Assembly (NCBI RefSeq): GCF_900102725.1
Contig: NZ_FNJW01000008.1
Span: 248,001-312,000, forward strand
DNA from: Carnobacterium viridans
GTDB lineage: Bacteria; Bacillota; Bacilli; Lactobacillales; Carnobacteriaceae
Direction: 5' to 3'
Length of the DNA stretch: 64,000 bases
Shown here: piece after piece, positions 10,503 through 22,577 of the stretch
Layout of the letters: every line of letters begins with the position of its first letter
Position numbering within the stretch: the stretch's first letter is position 1
The notes under the pieces: generated by a model
Database searches by the model: none
What the model saw: the letters and a program-made list of their open reading frames with translations, nothing else
What the model was told of the DNA's origin: nothing
Program-made: the position numbers and the translations under genes

Positions 10503-11480
10503 ATGGAAATCATTAAATTACATCATCCATATGAGGAAGATGAAATCCCTAAAGATAATGTAGTATTAGCTTTAGGTTTTTTTGATGGCGTCCACAGAGG
10601 TCATCAAGAAGTAATCGGCAGAGCAAAAAAAATTGCCGAAAAAAATCAGTTGAAATTAGCAGTTATGACATTTAATCAACATCCATCAATTGTATTTAAA
10701 AAATTAAACCCGGATTATCATAAATACCTTTCCACTGTTTCTCGTAAAGAAGAATTAATGGAAAAAATTGGGGTTGATTTTCTTTATGAAGTAGACTTTA
10801 CGTCTGCTTTTGCAGGATTGGCTCCTCAAGAGTTTGTAGAACAGTATATTATTGGTTTGCATGCTCAAACGGTTGTAGCCGGTTTTGATTATTCATTTGG
10901 AAAAAAAGAAGTGGCCTCTATGGAGCACTTGCCGCTATATGCTAAAGATCGTTTTGAAATTGTAGTGGTGGAAAAACAACTTTTAAAAGAAGATAAAATA
11001 AGTTCTACGCGTATTCGCTTAGCTCTAGAGATTGGAGATATGGATGCTGCAAATAATCTACTAGGTTATGTTTATGCTACGCCTGGAAGAGTCGTACATG
11101 GGGATGCAAGAGGAAGATTATTAGGATTTCCAACAGCGAATATCGAAGTTGAAAACTTCGTTAAATTGCCCCGCATAGGCGTATATGCTGTTGAAATTTT
11201 AGTAGGGGGTCAAGTTTATAAAGGAATGGCCTCTATCGGTCATAATGTAACCTTTGAGCCGAATCGTCCGCTGACGGTTGAAGTGTACATCCTTGATTTT
11301 AATGAAGATATTTATGGTGAAGAAGTGACGGTGTTCTGGTACGATTATTTACGCAATGAAGAGAAATTTGATTCGATTGATGCTTTAATCGCTCAGCTGA
11401 AACAAGATGAATTAGATACCGCACGTTTTTTTGAACACTATAAAGGATTGACTCATAAGAACTTTTTAAGTGAACACTAA
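10503..11480 (+). CDS. ribF: bifunctional riboflavin kinase/FAD synthetase RibF
   Basis: RibF makes FMN from riboflavin and ATP, then FAD from FMN and ATP. The N-terminal FAD-synthetase half shows the nucleotidyl-transfer motif FDGVHRGHQ near residue 28 and STRIR near 167. The C-terminal kinase half has GFPTANIE near residue 209 and the conserved NRPLTVEVYILDF block. The 325 residues are typical. A GAGG ribosome-binding site precedes ATG 10503. The transcript ends at the terminator 11742-11776, beyond repeat copy B. Confidence 0.96.
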   Translation: MEIIKLHHPYEEDEIPKDNVVLALGFFDGVHRGHQEVIGRAKKIAEKNQLKLAVMTFNQHPSIVFKKLNPDYHKYLSTVSRKEELMEKIGVDFLYEVDFTSAFAGLAPQEFVEQYIIGLHAQTVVAGFDYSFGKKEVASMEHLPLYAKDRFEIVVVEKQLLKEDKISSTRIRLALEIGDMDAANNLLGYVYATPGRVVHGDARGRLLGFPTANIEVENFVKLPRIGVYAVEILVGGQVYKGMASIGHNVTFEPNRPLTVEVYILDFNEDIYGEEVTVFWYDYLRNEEKFDSIDALIAQLKQDELDTARFFEHYKGLTHKNFLSEH

Positions 11481-11494
11481 ACTAAGACAAAAAA

Positions 11495-11740
11495 AGGTTG
11501 TATGACAAATAGTGTGGTGCATCAAACTAAAATTTCTTCCGGAATGAACGGGTTTGCTTGTATAGAGCCATGAGACCGCCTGAAGCTTATCATCTTCAGG
11601 CTTTCAAGCCGTAATCGCTGAAGCGTCAACGCTCTGTAATTCGCATTGAATCCAATGCATGGCTACAAGCAACCCCTATTCCTCCAAAAATTTTGTATAA
11701 TCAATTTTAGACATCTACCAACACTAAAAATTATAGACCC
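11495..11740 (+). repeat. long-hairpin 3'-UTR repeat, copy B
   Basis: A 246-bp copy opening with AGGTTGTATGACAAATAGTG and closing with a TTATAGACC block. The outer stem AGTGTGG (11511-11517; one T missing relative to the other copies) pairs with CCAACACT (11718-11725). The inner stem is GGGTTTGCTTGT with a slightly altered ACAAGCAACCCC. The centre holds hairpins CCTGAAG/CTTCAGG, AGCG..CGCT and GCATTG..CAATGC. It lies between the ribF stop and its terminator. Confidence 0.85.
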
Positions 11741-11741
11741 C

Positions 11742-11776
11742 AAAAAAGACGAGATATAGCTATCTTGTCTTTTTTT
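11742..11776 (+). terminator. Rho-independent terminator of truB-ribF
   Basis: AAAAAAGAC pairs with GTCTTTTTTT, with an inner AGATA/TATCT helix. It starts 2 bp after repeat copy B. The 160 bp from here to the argG promoter are AT-rich; beyond weak ArgR-box-like matches nothing else was seen. Confidence 0.85.
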
Positions 11777-11937
11777 GCGTATGAAAATGAAAAATCTATG
11801 AGTTGATATTTTTTATTGCTTATTCGTTTATACATATTTTTTGAATAAATAGGAATTATATACATAATTTATTCTTCAATACGTTAAATAATACAAAAAA
11901 AGGTATAAAAAAACACTTTTAGCTTGTTTTAATCTTT

Positions 11938-11965
11938 TTGCCATGTTAGGATACTTTCATACAAT
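11938..11965 (+). promoter_or_regulatory. promoter of argGH
   Basis: TTGCCA at 11938-11943, a 16-bp spacer and TACAAT at 11960-11965, 26 bp ahead of the argG start. Confidence 0.55.
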
Positions 11966-11991
11966 AAAATTAATTGGATGAGGTGTTTTTT

Positions 11992-13206
11992 ATGAATAAA
12001 GGAAAAGTTGTTTTAGCTTACTCAGGAGGATTGGATACGTCAGTCTCTATTAAATGGTTAATGGATGAAGGATATGATGTAATAGCTTGTTGTTTAGATG
12101 TTGGAGAAGGAAAGAACTTAGACTTTATTAAAGATAAAGCAATCGAAATTGGTGCGGTAGCTTCTTATACGATTGATGCTAAAGATGAATTCGCTAATGA
12201 ATTTGCATTGATTGCATTACAAGCGCATACGTATTATGAAGGTAAGTACCCATTAATATCAGCGTTATCTCGTCCTTTAATTGCTAAAAAATTAGTTGAA
12301 GTAGCTATAAAAGAAGAAGCTGTAGCAGTAGCACATGGTTGTACAGGAAAAGGGAACGATCAAGTTCGTTTTGAAGTTGCTATTCATTCTTTAGCACCAG
12401 ATTTAAATGTACTTGCACCAGTTCGTGACTGGACATGGTCAAGAGAAGAAGAAATCAACTATGCTATTGAACACTCTATCCCGGTTCCAATTGATTTAGA
12501 CAATCCCTTCTCTATTGATCAAAACCTATGGGGAAGAAGCAACGAGTGTGGTGTGTTAGAAAATCCATGGATTGCTCCACCAGAAGTTGCCTATGATTTA
12601 ACGGTTAGTTTAGAAAATACACCGGATATTCCTGAAAGGATTGAAATTGAATTTTTAGCAGGTGTACCCATAGCGATTGACGGTTCAAAATATGAATTGG
12701 CTGAGTTAATTCAACAGTTAAACAGCATTGCTGGGAAACATGGAGTCGGACGGATTGATCATATTGAAAACAGATTGATTGGAATTAAATCTCGTGAGGT
12801 TTATGAAGCGCCTGGAGCTGTAACCTTAATGACAGCACATAAAGAGCTAGAAGATCTTACCTTTGTTAAAGATATTGCACACTTTAAACCAATGATCGAA
12901 CAAAAAATAACGGAGATGATCTATAATGGATTATGGTTCAATCCATTAACTGAAAGTTTGGTTGCTTTTTTGAAATCTACTCAAAAGTACGTTAACGGAA
13001 CCGTTCGGGTAAAATTATTTAAAGGCCATGCCATTGTAGAAGGCAGAAAATCACCAAACTCATTGTATGATGAAAACTTGGCAACTTATACATCTGCAGA
13101 TACATTTAACCAAGAATCATCTGTTGGCTTTATCAAATTGTGGGGATTGCCTACAAAAGTCCATGCGGAAGTAAATAAAGCAAAAGATACAATTAAAACG
13201 AAGTAA
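11992..13206 (+). CDS. argG: argininosuccinate synthase
   Basis: Condenses citrulline and aspartate with ATP to argininosuccinate, the penultimate step of arginine synthesis. The 404 residues begin with the ATP-binding [11 protein letters not shown] (PP-loop). [15 protein letters not shown] near residue 114 and [13 protein letters not shown] near 180 are diagnostic. An in-frame codon at 11974 would add six residues, but GGATGAGGTG at 11976-11985 is the ribosome-binding site for ATG 11992. It forms an operon with argH, 41 bp downstream. Confidence 0.96.
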   Translation: MNKGKVVLAYSGGLDTSVSIKWLMDEGYDVIACCLDVGEGKNLDFIKDKAIEIGAVASYTIDAKDEFANEFALIALQAHTYYEGKYPLISALSRPLIAKKLVEVAIKEEAVAVAHGCTGKGNDQVRFEVAIHSLAPDLNVLAPVRDWTWSREEEINYAIEHSIPVPIDLDNPFSIDQNLWGRSNECGVLENPWIAPPEVAYDLTVSLENTPDIPERIEIEFLAGVPIAIDGSKYELAELIQQLNSIAGKHGVGRIDHIENRLIGIKSREVYEAPGAVTLMTAHKELEDLTFVKDIAHFKPMIEQKITEMIYNGLWFNPLTESLVAFLKSTQKYVNGTVRVKLFKGHAIVEGRKSPNSLYDENLATYTSADTFNQESSVGFIKLWGLPTKVHAEVNKAKDTIKTK

Positions 13207-13247
13207 AAACGAAAAAAGTACATTTAATAAAAGATAGGATGACAAAT

Positions 13248-14627
13248 ATGAAAAAATTATGGGGCGGTCGTTTTGAAGGAGAAAACCAAAAATGGATTGA
13301 TGAGTTTGGGGCTTCAATTGAAGTAGACCAAGTTTTAGCTGAAGAAGACATTTTGGGAAGTTTGGCACATGTTAAAATGTTGGCTAAAACAGCGATTATT
13401 CTTCAAGAAGAAGCAGATGACATCATCAAAGGGTTAGAAAGTCTTTTAGTAAAAGCCCGAAATAATGAGTTGGTATTTTCTATTGAAAATGAAGATATTC
13501 ATTTGAATATTGAAACGCTTCTCCATAAAGAAATCGGTCCTGTTGCAGGTAAGTTGCACACAGCAAGAAGTCGGAACGATCAAGTGGCTACTGATATGCA
13601 CCTGTATTTAAAGCGTCAAGTAGGTGAAATTTCCGTATCGCTTGAGGATCTGGAAAAAGTTATTTTAGTGAAAGCAGAAAAGCATATTGAAACAATCGTT
13701 CCAGGATATACACATTTGCAACATGCGCAACCCATTTCTTTTGCTCATCATTTATTGGCGTATTACAATATGTTTAAACGTGATTTAGAGCGGTATCAAG
13801 ATAGTTTAAAACGAATCGATTGCTCTCCACTAGGAGCAGCTGCCTTGGCAGGAACAACATTTCCCATCGATCGTTTGTACACCGCTGAACAGTTAGGTTT
13901 CAGTTCTATCTATTCCAACAGTATGGACGCCGTGAGCGATCGAGATTTCATCTTAGAATTTCTATCTACAAGCAGTATACTGATGATGCATCTTTCGCGT
14001 TTTTGTGAAGAAATGATTCTTTGGACCAGTCATGAATATCAATTCGCTAGTTTAACGGATACTTTTTCGACGGGTAGTTCCATTATGCCGCAAAAGAAAA
14101 ATCCAGATATGGCGGAATTGATTCGTGGAAAAACAGGCAGAGTGTACGGCAATTTATTTTCGTTGTTAACGACAATGAAAAGTTTGCCATTAGCCTATAA
14201 CAAAGATTTGCAAGAAGACAAAGAAGGCATGTTTGATACAGTAAAAACGGTTAAAGATTGTTTGGAAATATTTGCTGGTATGTTGGAAGATATGATCGTG
14301 CATGAAGACAATATGAGTGAAGCAACAACGAAAGATTTTTCAAACGCGACTGAATTAGCGGATTATCTGGCTTCAAAAGGTATCCCATTTAGAGAAGCGC
14401 ACGAAATTGTTGGGAAACTTGTGTTGAAGTGCTTGAAAAATGGCCATTACTTACAAGATATTCCTTTAACCGAATTTCAACATGCTGCTCCTATTATCGA
14501 AGAAGATGTTTATAGGTTATTGGAATCTCGTGTAGCTGTTGAACGTAGAAATTCATTAGGTGGCACTGGATTCGACCAGATTAGAAATGAAATTGAAAAA
14601 GCCAAACTAGAACTTAATCTGATATAA
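13248..14627 (+). CDS. argH: argininosuccinate lyase
   Basis: Cleaves argininosuccinate to arginine and fumarate. The 459-residue fumarase/aspartase-superfamily protein starts [10 protein letters not shown]. It has [13 protein letters not shown] near residue 107 and the signature [12 protein letters not shown] near residue 280 with the catalytic serine loop. ATG 13248 is preferred to ATG 13239, because AGGATGA at 13235-13241 is spaced as its ribosome-binding site. No carbamoyl-phosphate or ornithine genes are in the window, so only the last two steps of the pathway are encoded here. Confidence 0.95.
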   Translation: MKKLWGGRFEGENQKWIDEFGASIEVDQVLAEEDILGSLAHVKMLAKTAIILQEEADDIIKGLESLLVKARNNELVFSIENEDIHLNIETLLHKEIGPVAGKLHTARSRNDQVATDMHLYLKRQVGEISVSLEDLEKVILVKAEKHIETIVPGYTHLQHAQPISFAHHLLAYYNMFKRDLERYQDSLKRIDCSPLGAAALAGTTFPIDRLYTAEQLGFSSIYSNSMDAVSDRDFILEFLSTSSILMMHLSRFCEEMILWTSHEYQFASLTDTFSTGSSIMPQKKNPDMAELIRGKTGRVYGNLFSLLTTMKSLPLAYNKDLQEDKEGMFDTVKTVKDCLEIFAGMLEDMIVHEDNMSEATTKDFSNATELADYLASKGIPFREAHEIVGKLVLKCLKNGHYLQDIPLTEFQHAAPIIEEDVYRLLESRVAVERRNSLGGTGFDQIRNEIEKAKLELNLI

Positions 14628-14635
14628 GAAGAATT

Positions 14636-14684
14636 AAAAGACAGTGTTGAAGATGGAACTTTCCATTTTTGACACTGTCTTTTT
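14636..14684 (+). terminator. Rho-independent terminator of argGH
   Basis: AAAAGACAGTGT pairs with ACACTGTCTTTTT, with an inner helix of GGAA/TTCC. It directly follows argH. Confidence 0.9.
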
Positions 14685-14763
14685 AGTAAAAGTAAGATAA
14701 ATCAAGTGTTAAACCGGCTTTTTAGATAAACGTCAAAATTAGTCAAAAAATAAACAAAAATTA

Positions 14764-14792
14764 TTGACAGATACAGTTATATTTGGTAAATT
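14764..14792 (+). promoter_or_regulatory. sigma-A promoter of the hrcA operon
   Basis: Consensus TTGACA at 14764-14769, a 17-bp spacer, and TAAATT at 14787-14792 with an extended -10 TG at 14784-14785. The CIRCE operator starts 11 bp downstream. Confidence 0.8.
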
Positions 14793-14802
14793 AATAAATG
14801 TA

Positions 14803-14829
14803 TTAGCACTCAATAGTTTCAAGTGCTAA
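14803..14829 (+). promoter_or_regulatory. CIRCE operator (HrcA binding site)
   Basis: TTAGCACTC (14803-14811), a 9-bp spacer, and AAGTGCTAA (14821-14829). It differs from the consensus inverted repeat only at the first base of the right half (A for G). HrcA binds CIRCE to repress class I heat-shock operons, so hrcA-grpE-dnaK should be autorepressed and heat-inducible. Confidence 0.93.
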
Positions 14830-14846
14830 AAAAGAGGTGATGCAAT

Positions 14847-15884
14847 ATGTTAACTGAAAGGCAGATTTTAATTTTAAAATCTATCATTCGCTTATACACT
14901 TCATATGAGACACCCATAGGATCCAAAACCTTAATGAATGAAGCTGAAATCAGTTTTAGTTCAGCAACTATTCGTAATGAAATGGGGCGTCTTGAAGAAT
15001 TAGGCTTCATTGAAAAAACGCATTCGTCATCCGGTCGTGTCCCATCTTTAAAAGGGTACCGTTTTTACGTAGACCATCTGGTGCATCCAGCAAAAATTCA
15101 AAAAAAAGATCTTGCGGTCATAAAAAATGCTTTAGGAAATCAGTTCAGGCAATTGGATGAGATTGTTTTTCAATCGGCTGAATTGCTTTCTCGGTTGACC
15201 AGTTACACAGCGATAACGTTAGGTCCTGAGATCAAAGAAAGTATTCTAACTGGTTTTCGATTGGTGCCATTAAATGATTATCAAGTTATGGCTATCTTAG
15301 TAACCGATAAGGGCCATGTAGAAAACCAAATAGTAACCATTCCGAGGTCAATGGATGTTAACGAGCTAGAAAAAATTGTTCGTATTTTTAATGAACAATT
15401 AGTTGGTCTTCCGCTAATGGAAGTATTTAAAAGACTGAAGACAGAAATTCCGATATTGTTGAATAAGTATGTTCGAACAAATGAAGGAATGCTGAATATC
15501 TTCGAAGATGTCTTCTTGAAAGCTGGACAAGATAGGATGCACGTAGGTGGAAGAATGAATATACTCGATTTCTCGAATGAATTAAATGTCGAAAAATTCA
15601 AGTCTATTTATTCCTTAATGGATGGTACTCATGACTTATCTTCTTTATTGGTTCCAAGTACTACCGGAATCAATGTGAAAATTGGGACGGAGTTAAACAA
15701 TGAGCTTTTTAATGAGTTCAGTTTAATTACAGCAAGTTATGACATTGAAGGATATAGTTCAGGTGTTATTGCATTGTTAGGTCCAACAAATATGCCCTAT
15801 TCTAAAATGATCGGTTTGGTGGATGTATTTCGAAATGAGCTTTCAAAAAAAATAATCGACTACTATCAATCTGTAGACGATTAA
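14847..15884 (+). CDS. hrcA: heat-inducible transcription repressor HrcA
   Basis: The 345-residue repressor of class I heat-shock genes is folded with help from GroEL. The N-terminal winged helix (LTERQILILKSIIRLY... SATIRNEM near residues 35-45) is followed by the GAF-like HrcA domain. RSMDVNELEKIV and the C-terminal LLGPTNMPYSKMIGLVD block are characteristic. A GAGGTGATG ribosome-binding site precedes ATG 14847. It is first in an operon with grpE and dnaK and controlled by the CIRCE at 14803-14829. Confidence 0.96.
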   Translation: MLTERQILILKSIIRLYTSYETPIGSKTLMNEAEISFSSATIRNEMGRLEELGFIEKTHSSSGRVPSLKGYRFYVDHLVHPAKIQKKDLAVIKNALGNQFRQLDEIVFQSAELLSRLTSYTAITLGPEIKESILTGFRLVPLNDYQVMAILVTDKGHVENQIVTIPRSMDVNELEKIVRIFNEQLVGLPLMEVFKRLKTEIPILLNKYVRTNEGMLNIFEDVFLKAGQDRMHVGGRMNILDFSNELNVEKFKSIYSLMDGTHDLSSLLVPSTTGINVKIGTELNNELFNEFSLITASYDIEGYSSGVIALLGPTNMPYSKMIGLVDVFRNELSKKIIDYYQSVDD

Positions 15885-15902
15885 TCAAAAGGAGCTGTTG
15901 TT

Positions 15903-16460
15903 GTGTCTAGAAATAAAGATAAAAAGCAAGAACAAGAAATGGTTGAAGAAACACCAACAGAATTGGTAGAAGAAACAACTGAATCTGTAGAAGTGGAACA
16001 ACCAGAAATTGATGAACTTGCTAAAGTAAAAGCTGATTTAGAAGAAATGGAAAATAAATATTTGCGTGTACAAGCTGAAATGGCAAATATCCAAAAACGC
16101 AATGCAAAAGAACGTGAAGATGCTGCTAAATTCCGTGCTCAATCTTTAGCAACAGAATTACTTCCCGTTATTGATAATTTAGAACGAGCTCTAGCTATTG
16201 AAGTAACAGATGAGCAAGGGAAAAGTTTGAAAAAAGGCATTGAAATGGTTATGGAAACGTTCAAGACTGCATTGAAAAATGAAGGCATTGAAGTTATCGA
16301 TCCTTTAAATGAACCATTTGACCCTAACTTCCATCAGGCGATTCAAACCGTTCCTGTTGAAGAAGGTCAAGCAAGCGAAACAGTTGTACAAGTTTTCCAA
16401 AAAGGTTATAATTTAAAGGGACGCGTATTACGTCCCGCAATGGTAATTGTTGCTCAATAA
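15903..16460 (+). CDS. grpE: nucleotide exchange factor GrpE
   Basis: GrpE releases ADP from DnaK. The 185 residues comprise a Glu/Thr/Val-rich disordered N-terminus, a long coiled coil (~40-95, KYLRVQAEMANIQKRNAKE), and the beta-wing domain with FDPNFHQAIQTVP and the closing GRVLRPAMVIV. The start is GTG at 15903, with AAGGAG at 15889-15894. It sits between hrcA and dnaK as in most Firmicutes. Confidence 0.96.
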   Translation: MSRNKDKKQEQEMVEETPTELVEETTESVEVEQPEIDELAKVKADLEEMENKYLRVQAEMANIQKRNAKEREDAAKFRAQSLATELLPVIDNLERALAIEVTDEQGKSLKKGIEMVMETFKTALKNEGIEVIDPLNEPFDPNFHQAIQTVPVEEGQASETVVQVFQKGYNLKGRVLRPAMVIVAQ

Positions 16461-16490
16461 AATTTAGATAACTGTAAAAAAAAATAATAA

Positions 16491-18347
<1,857 letters not shown>

Positions 18348-18372
18348 TCTTTATCATTAGAGGATGGAAGGG

Positions 18373-18403
18373 AAAAGCCAGGGCAAATTGCTTTTGGCTT
18401 TTT
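18373..18403 (+). terminator. hairpin between dnaK and dnaJ, probable partial terminator
   Basis: AAAAGCC (18373-18379) pairs with GGCTTTT (18396-18402), with a GCAAATTGC core and trailing T residues. No clear promoter was found before dnaJ. The hairpin probably lets some readthrough pass and lowers dnaJ relative to dnaK. Confidence 0.6.
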
Positions 18404-18482
18404 CTTCTAGATATGCTATGCTCATTAAGGCGAATTTGAGGATACATTAATAAATTGTCAAGTGAGACGATGGAGGGAAATT

Positions 18483-19637
18483 ATGGCTAAAAGAGATTTA
18501 TATGAAGTGTTAGGAGTATCAAAAGGTGCTTCCGATGATGAAATAAAAAAGGCATACAGAAAATTATCAAAAAAGTTCCATCCGGATATTAATAAAGAAG
18601 CTGGATCTGAAGATAAGTTTAAAGAAGTTGCAGAAGCTTATGAAGTATTAAGCGATGCCAACAAACGCGCAGCTTATGATCAATATGGTCATGCAAGTAC
18701 GGATCCAAACTTTGGAGCAGGTGGCGGCGGATACGGCGGCGGAGGCTTTGGTGGTTTCGGCGGCGGTGGTTTCGAAGATATCTTTGAATCATTCTTTGGA
18801 GGCGGCGGTCGATCTCAAAATCCAAATGCGCCTCGTCAAGGAGACGATTTACAATACACAATCAATCTTGAATTTGAAGAAGCTATTTTTGGAAAAGAAA
18901 CCACAATTAGTTATAACCGTGAAGAAGAATGTAAAACGTGTCATGGTGATGGGGCAAAACCAGGTACTCACCCTGTGACGTGTTCTAAATGTCATGGTAC
19001 AGGTTCATTGAACGTTGAGAGAAATACGCCACTTGGTCGAGTAATGACACGTCAAACATGTGATGTTTGTCATGGTACTGGTCAAGAAATTAAAGAAGCT
19101 TGTCCAACTTGTCATGGTTCTGGACATACGAAAGACAAACATACTGTTAAAGTTACTGTTCCTGCAGGTGTTGAAGATGGAAATCAAATGCGCTTAAATG
19201 GACAAGGGGAAGCCGGTAAAAATGGCGGACCTTATGGTGATCTTTATGTTGTTTTCCGTGTTAAAGCTAGCAACCAATTTGATCGAGATGGATCAGAAAT
19301 TTATTACGAATTGCCAATTAATATCGTCCAAGCATCTTTAGGGGATGAAGTGGAAGTTCCAACCGTTCATGGTAAGGTTAAATTAAAAATACCTGCTGGA
19401 ACACAAACTGGAACAAATTTCCGCTTGAGAGGCAAAGGAGCACCAAAATTGCGTGGTACTGGTACAGGAGACCAACACGTGAAAGTTAAATTAATGACTC
19501 CGAAAAACTTAACAAAAGAACAAACAGACTTGTTGAGACAGTTCGCTAAATCTAGCGGTATGGAAGTTGAAGAACAAGATGGTTCGATTTTTGATAAAGT
19601 AAAAGATGCATTTAAAGCAGATAAGAAAAAGAAATGA
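18483..19637 (+). CDS. dnaJ: chaperone DnaJ (Hsp40)
   Basis: Type I Hsp40, the co-chaperone that delivers substrates to DnaK and stimulates its ATPase. The 384 residues contain a J domain (~3-68) with the HPD motif in [12 protein letters not shown] Gly/Phe-rich stretch (~75-110) follows, then four CxxCxGxG zinc repeats ([32 protein letters not shown]) at about 145-210 and the C-terminal substrate domain. ATG 18483 after GGAGGG is chosen over the in-frame codon at 18462. The stop is followed by repeat copy C. Confidence 0.96.
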   Translation: MAKRDLYEVLGVSKGASDDEIKKAYRKLSKKFHPDINKEAGSEDKFKEVAEAYEVLSDANKRAAYDQYGHASTDPNFGAGGGGYGGGGFGGFGGGGFEDIFESFFGGGGRSQNPNAPRQGDDLQYTINLEFEEAIFGKETTISYNREEECKTCHGDGAKPGTHPVTCSKCHGTGSLNVERNTPLGRVMTRQTCDVCHGTGQEIKEACPTCHGSGHTKDKHTVKVTVPAGVEDGNQMRLNGQGEAGKNGGPYGDLYVVFRVKASNQFDRDGSEIYYELPINIVQASLGDEVEVPTVHGKVKLKIPAGTQTGTNFRLRGKGAPKLRGTGTGDQHVKVKLMTPKNLTKEQTDLLRQFAKSSGMEVEEQDGSIFDKVKDAFKADKKKK

Positions 19638-19668
19638 ACCGATTTTTTTAAATAAGTAGATTGATTAA

Positions 19669-19915
19669 AAATGGTGTTGGTATTTCAAAAGAAATTTCTT
19701 TTGGAATGAACGGATTTGCTTGTAGAAAGCCATGGTACCGCCTGAAGCTTATAATCTTCAGGCTTTCAAGCCTCAAAAAAAGCTTAATCGCTGAAGCGCT
19801 AATGCTTTTTAATTCGCACTGAATACTTTACATGGCTACAAGCAAACCCTATTCCTCCAGAATTTTTGGTTGAGTGGTTGAATAAATCTACCAGCACCAA
19901 AAATTTATCTACCCA
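19669..19915 (+). repeat. long-hairpin 3'-UTR repeat, copy C
   Basis: A 247-bp copy. The outer stem GGTGTTGG (19673-19680) pairs with CCAGCACC (19891-19898). Where other copies have an A-T outer pair, this one has G-C, a compensatory change. The inner arms are GATTTGCTTGTAG and CTACAAGCAAACC. The centre hairpins CCTGAAG/CTTCAGG and AAAAAGC..GCTTTTT are present. It lacks the AGGTTGTATGACAA leader block of copies B, D and E. It lies between the dnaJ stop and the terminator at 19943-19978. Confidence 0.85.
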
Positions 19916-19942
19916 ATTAATATGAACTTTGTTTATCATGTG

Positions 19943-19978
19943 AAATAAAACCTGAGCTAATGCTTAGGTTTTATTTTT
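19943..19978 (+). terminator. Rho-independent terminator of the hrcA-dnaJ operon
   Basis: AAATAAAACCTGAGC pairs with GCTTAGGTTTTATTT around a 4-nt loop, ending in T5. It is 305 bp beyond dnaJ, behind repeat copy C. Confidence 0.85.
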
Positions 19979-20006
19979 GTCTTGGGAGCTAGTTTGCGCC
20001 AACGCA

Positions 20007-20035
20007 TTGTAATTCAAGCTTTTCACTGGTATAAT
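20007..20035 (+). promoter_or_regulatory. promoter of lepA
   Basis: TTGTAA at 20007-20012, a 17-bp spacer, and consensus TATAAT at 20030-20035 with an extended -10 TG at 20027-20028. Confidence 0.75.
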
Positions 20036-20083
20036 TTACAGTGACACTTTTTCGGAATAAATAAAGAAGGTAGGCACGACTAG

Positions 20084-21907
20084 ATGAATAAACAGGAATT
20101 AAATGAAAGACAAAAACGCATTCGGAATTTTTCCATTATTGCCCATATTGACCATGGAAAATCAACATTAGCCGATCGTATCTTACAAATGACACATACG
20201 GTTGCTGACCGTGATATGCAAGCACAATTATTAGACTCGATGGATCTTGAACGTGAACGAGGTATCACAATCAAGTTAAACGCAATTGAATTGAATTATA
20301 TTGCCAAAGATGGCGAAACATATACACTACACTTGATCGACACACCAGGACACGTTGATTTCACGTACGAAGTTTCAAGAAGTTTAGCAGCGTGTGAAGG
20401 GGCTATCCTAGTTGTTGATGCAGCACAAGGAATCGAAGCTCAAACACTGGCTAACGTTTATCTTGCTTTAGATAATGACCTTGAGATCATCCCGGTTATC
20501 AACAAAATCGATTTACCAGCTGCAGATCCAGAACGTGTTCGTGCTGAGATCGAAGATGTAATTGGAATCGATGCAAGCGATGCAGTTTTAGCGAGCGCTA
20601 AAGCCGGTATTGGAATCGAAGATATCTTAGAACAAATCGTTGAAAGAGTGCCAGCTCCAGTTGGTGATATAGATGATCCTTTAAGAGCGTTGATCTTTGA
20701 TTCGGCTTACGATGCTTATCGAGGAGTTGTCTTAAACATCCGTGTGATGGAAGGTATGATCAAACCTGGCGATACGATGAAAATGATGAGTAATGGGAAA
20801 ACGTTTGAAGTAGCTGAAGTTGGGATCTTTTCGCCTAAACCGATCAAACGCGAATTCCTAATGGTTGGAGACGTTGGGTATGTTACTGCAAATATCAAAA
20901 CGGTCCAAGATACTCGAGTTGGAGATACCATTACATTAGCTGACAATCCAGCTGCAGAATCATTAGAAGGTTACCGCAAAATGACGCCAATGGTTTATTG
21001 TGGAATGTACCCAATTGATTCTTCTCGTTATGGCGATTTAAGAGATGCTCTAGACAAGTTACAATTAAACGATGCAGCACTTCAATTCGAAGCTGAAACT
21101 TCACAAGCGCTTGGATTTGGGTACCGTTGTGGGTTCTTAGGACTCTTACACATGGACGTTATCCAAGAACGCCTTGAACGTGAATTCAATTTAGATTTGA
21201 TTACAACAGCTCCGTCTGTTATCTATCATGCAAACTTGACAGATGGCACGCAAAAAATCGTAGCGAATCCAGCTGAGATGCCTGAACCAGGTGTAATTGA
21301 ATCGATTGAAGAGCCTTACGTTAAAGCAACGATCATGGTACCAAATGATTACGTCGGTGCAGTTATGGAAATTGCACAACGCAAACGTGGCGACTTCTTA
21401 ACGATGGATTACATGGATGATAACCGTGTAAACGTGGTTTATGAAATTCCATTATCTGAAATCGTGTATGATTTCTTTGATAAATTAAAATCAAGTACTA
21501 AAGGCTATGCTTCTTTAGACTACGAAATGATCGGCTATAAGAAAAGTGCTTTATCTAAGATGGATATTCTATTAAACGGCGAAAAAGTAGATGCTTTAGG
21601 ATTTATCGTTCATAAAGATTTTGCTTTCAACCGTGGAAAAGCGATCGTTGATCAATTGAAGACGATCATTCCAAGACACCAATTCGAAATCCCAGTTCAA
21701 GCAGCAATCGGACAAAAAATTGTTGCGCGTTCAAACATCAAAGCCCTACGTAAAGATGTTACAGCTAAACTCTATGGTGGTGACGTGACTCGTCGTCAAA
21801 AACTATTGAAGAAACAAAAAGCTGGTAAAAAACGGATGAAACAAGTCGGATCAGTTGAAGTTCCTCAGGAAGCGTTCATGTCCGTTCTTAAGATGGATGA
21901 CGAGTAA
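20084..21907 (+). CDS. lepA: elongation factor 4 (LepA) GTPase
   Basis: A ribosome-associated translational GTPase that back-translocates or affects initiation and 30S biogenesis. The 607 residues show the G domain ([13 protein letters not shown] near 20, [18 protein letters not shown]), EF-G-like domains, and the LepA-specific C-terminal domain ending in [13 protein letters not shown]. It is monocistronic: its own promoter lies upstream and a strong terminator follows at 21960-22005. It forms the left border of the accessory region. Confidence 0.97.
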   Translation: MNKQELNERQKRIRNFSIIAHIDHGKSTLADRILQMTHTVADRDMQAQLLDSMDLERERGITIKLNAIELNYIAKDGETYTLHLIDTPGHVDFTYEVSRSLAACEGAILVVDAAQGIEAQTLANVYLALDNDLEIIPVINKIDLPAADPERVRAEIEDVIGIDASDAVLASAKAGIGIEDILEQIVERVPAPVGDIDDPLRALIFDSAYDAYRGVVLNIRVMEGMIKPGDTMKMMSNGKTFEVAEVGIFSPKPIKREFLMVGDVGYVTANIKTVQDTRVGDTITLADNPAAESLEGYRKMTPMVYCGMYPIDSSRYGDLRDALDKLQLNDAALQFEAETSQALGFGYRCGFLGLLHMDVIQERLEREFNLDLITTAPSVIYHANLTDGTQKIVANPAEMPEPGVIESIEEPYVKATIMVPNDYVGAVMEIAQRKRGDFLTMDYMDDNRVNVVYEIPLSEIVYDFFDKLKSSTKGYASLDYEMIGYKKSALSKMDILLNGEKVDALGFIVHKDFAFNRGKAIVDQLKTIIPRHQFEIPVQAAIGQKIVARSNIKALRKDVTAKLYGGDVTRRQKLLKKQKAGKKRMKQVGSVEVPQEAFMSVLKMDDE

Positions 21908-21959
21908 AAGGTTGATATATTAGCGTTTTATCTGAATTCATACAACTGAAAAAAACATT

Positions 21960-22005
21960 TTGCCAACATTGACTTGAATTTTAAGTTGAATGTTGGCAAT
22001 TTTTT
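21960..22005 (+). terminator. Rho-independent terminator of lepA
   Basis: TTGCCAACATT pairs with AATGTTGGCAA, an inner AACTTAAA-type helix extends it, then T6. The next ~490 bp (22006-22500) are AT-rich. No convincing gene was seen there: an 80-codon frame at 22262-22504 has no recognisable motif. Confidence 0.9.
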
Positions 22006-22499
22006 GTTTTATAAGTAGGCAAACTGTAAATCTCTATTCAAATAGTTTTCAAATATAATTACTGTTTCTTTTTTTGTTTGCAATTAAATAACATTGAGTT
22101 ACTAAGTGAATATTATCTCCTTTTAAAATAGTATCTAAATTAACAGATGGACTAAATAAAGAACAGGTGAAGCATAATTAAACGGTCCAGGAAGACCCAC
22201 CGAATTTAAATCTCTTCTCATACTCGGAGAGCTACCCAATGCGGTGAGGCGTTCAAGGTAGGTGTATCATTATCCCATTTTACATATCAAGGCAGTTTCA
22301 TGTTCCAAAGATGAAAGTAGTAAATCAAATCTAATCGCTCATTTAAATAGATTTATGCTGTATCAATCGAGCGAAAGCCAGCATCCAATGATTTTGAAAC
22401 ACATATTTCTCATTCTTGCTCTTCAATCTGATAAACACCGAATCCTAAATAGGCATTTTTACTTCACTGTTCAATGTAATATAATTAACCCTCCTAAAG

Positions 22500-22530
22500 T
22501 TTAACTTGATTTACAAATCAAGTGTAATCC
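22500..22530 (+). promoter_or_regulatory. MerR-type promoter with operator palindrome
   Basis: TTTAAC (22500-22505), a 19-bp spacer and TAATCC (22525-22530). The spacer is filled by the perfect palindrome ACTTGATTTACAAATCAAGT (22504-22523). A 19-bp spacer with a central dyad is the MerR-family promoter design. It lies 48 bp before the decayed MerR gene, which it presumably autoregulated. Confidence 0.55.
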
Positions 22531-22577
22531 TTTAGAGTAAATCTAAACCAAGAGAAAAAAATAAATTTTGAAGTGAT

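Noticed and set aside
11820-11890. Possible ArgR/ARG boxes before argG (TGAATAAATA and TTATTCTTCAATA)
   Set aside because: AT-rich partial matches lacking the symmetrical 18-bp pattern. Too weak to call without a motif scan.
22262-22504. 80-codon plus-strand frame after lepA
   Set aside because: No recognisable motif, poor initiation context and odd composition (His, Ser, Cys-rich). Not supported as a gene.
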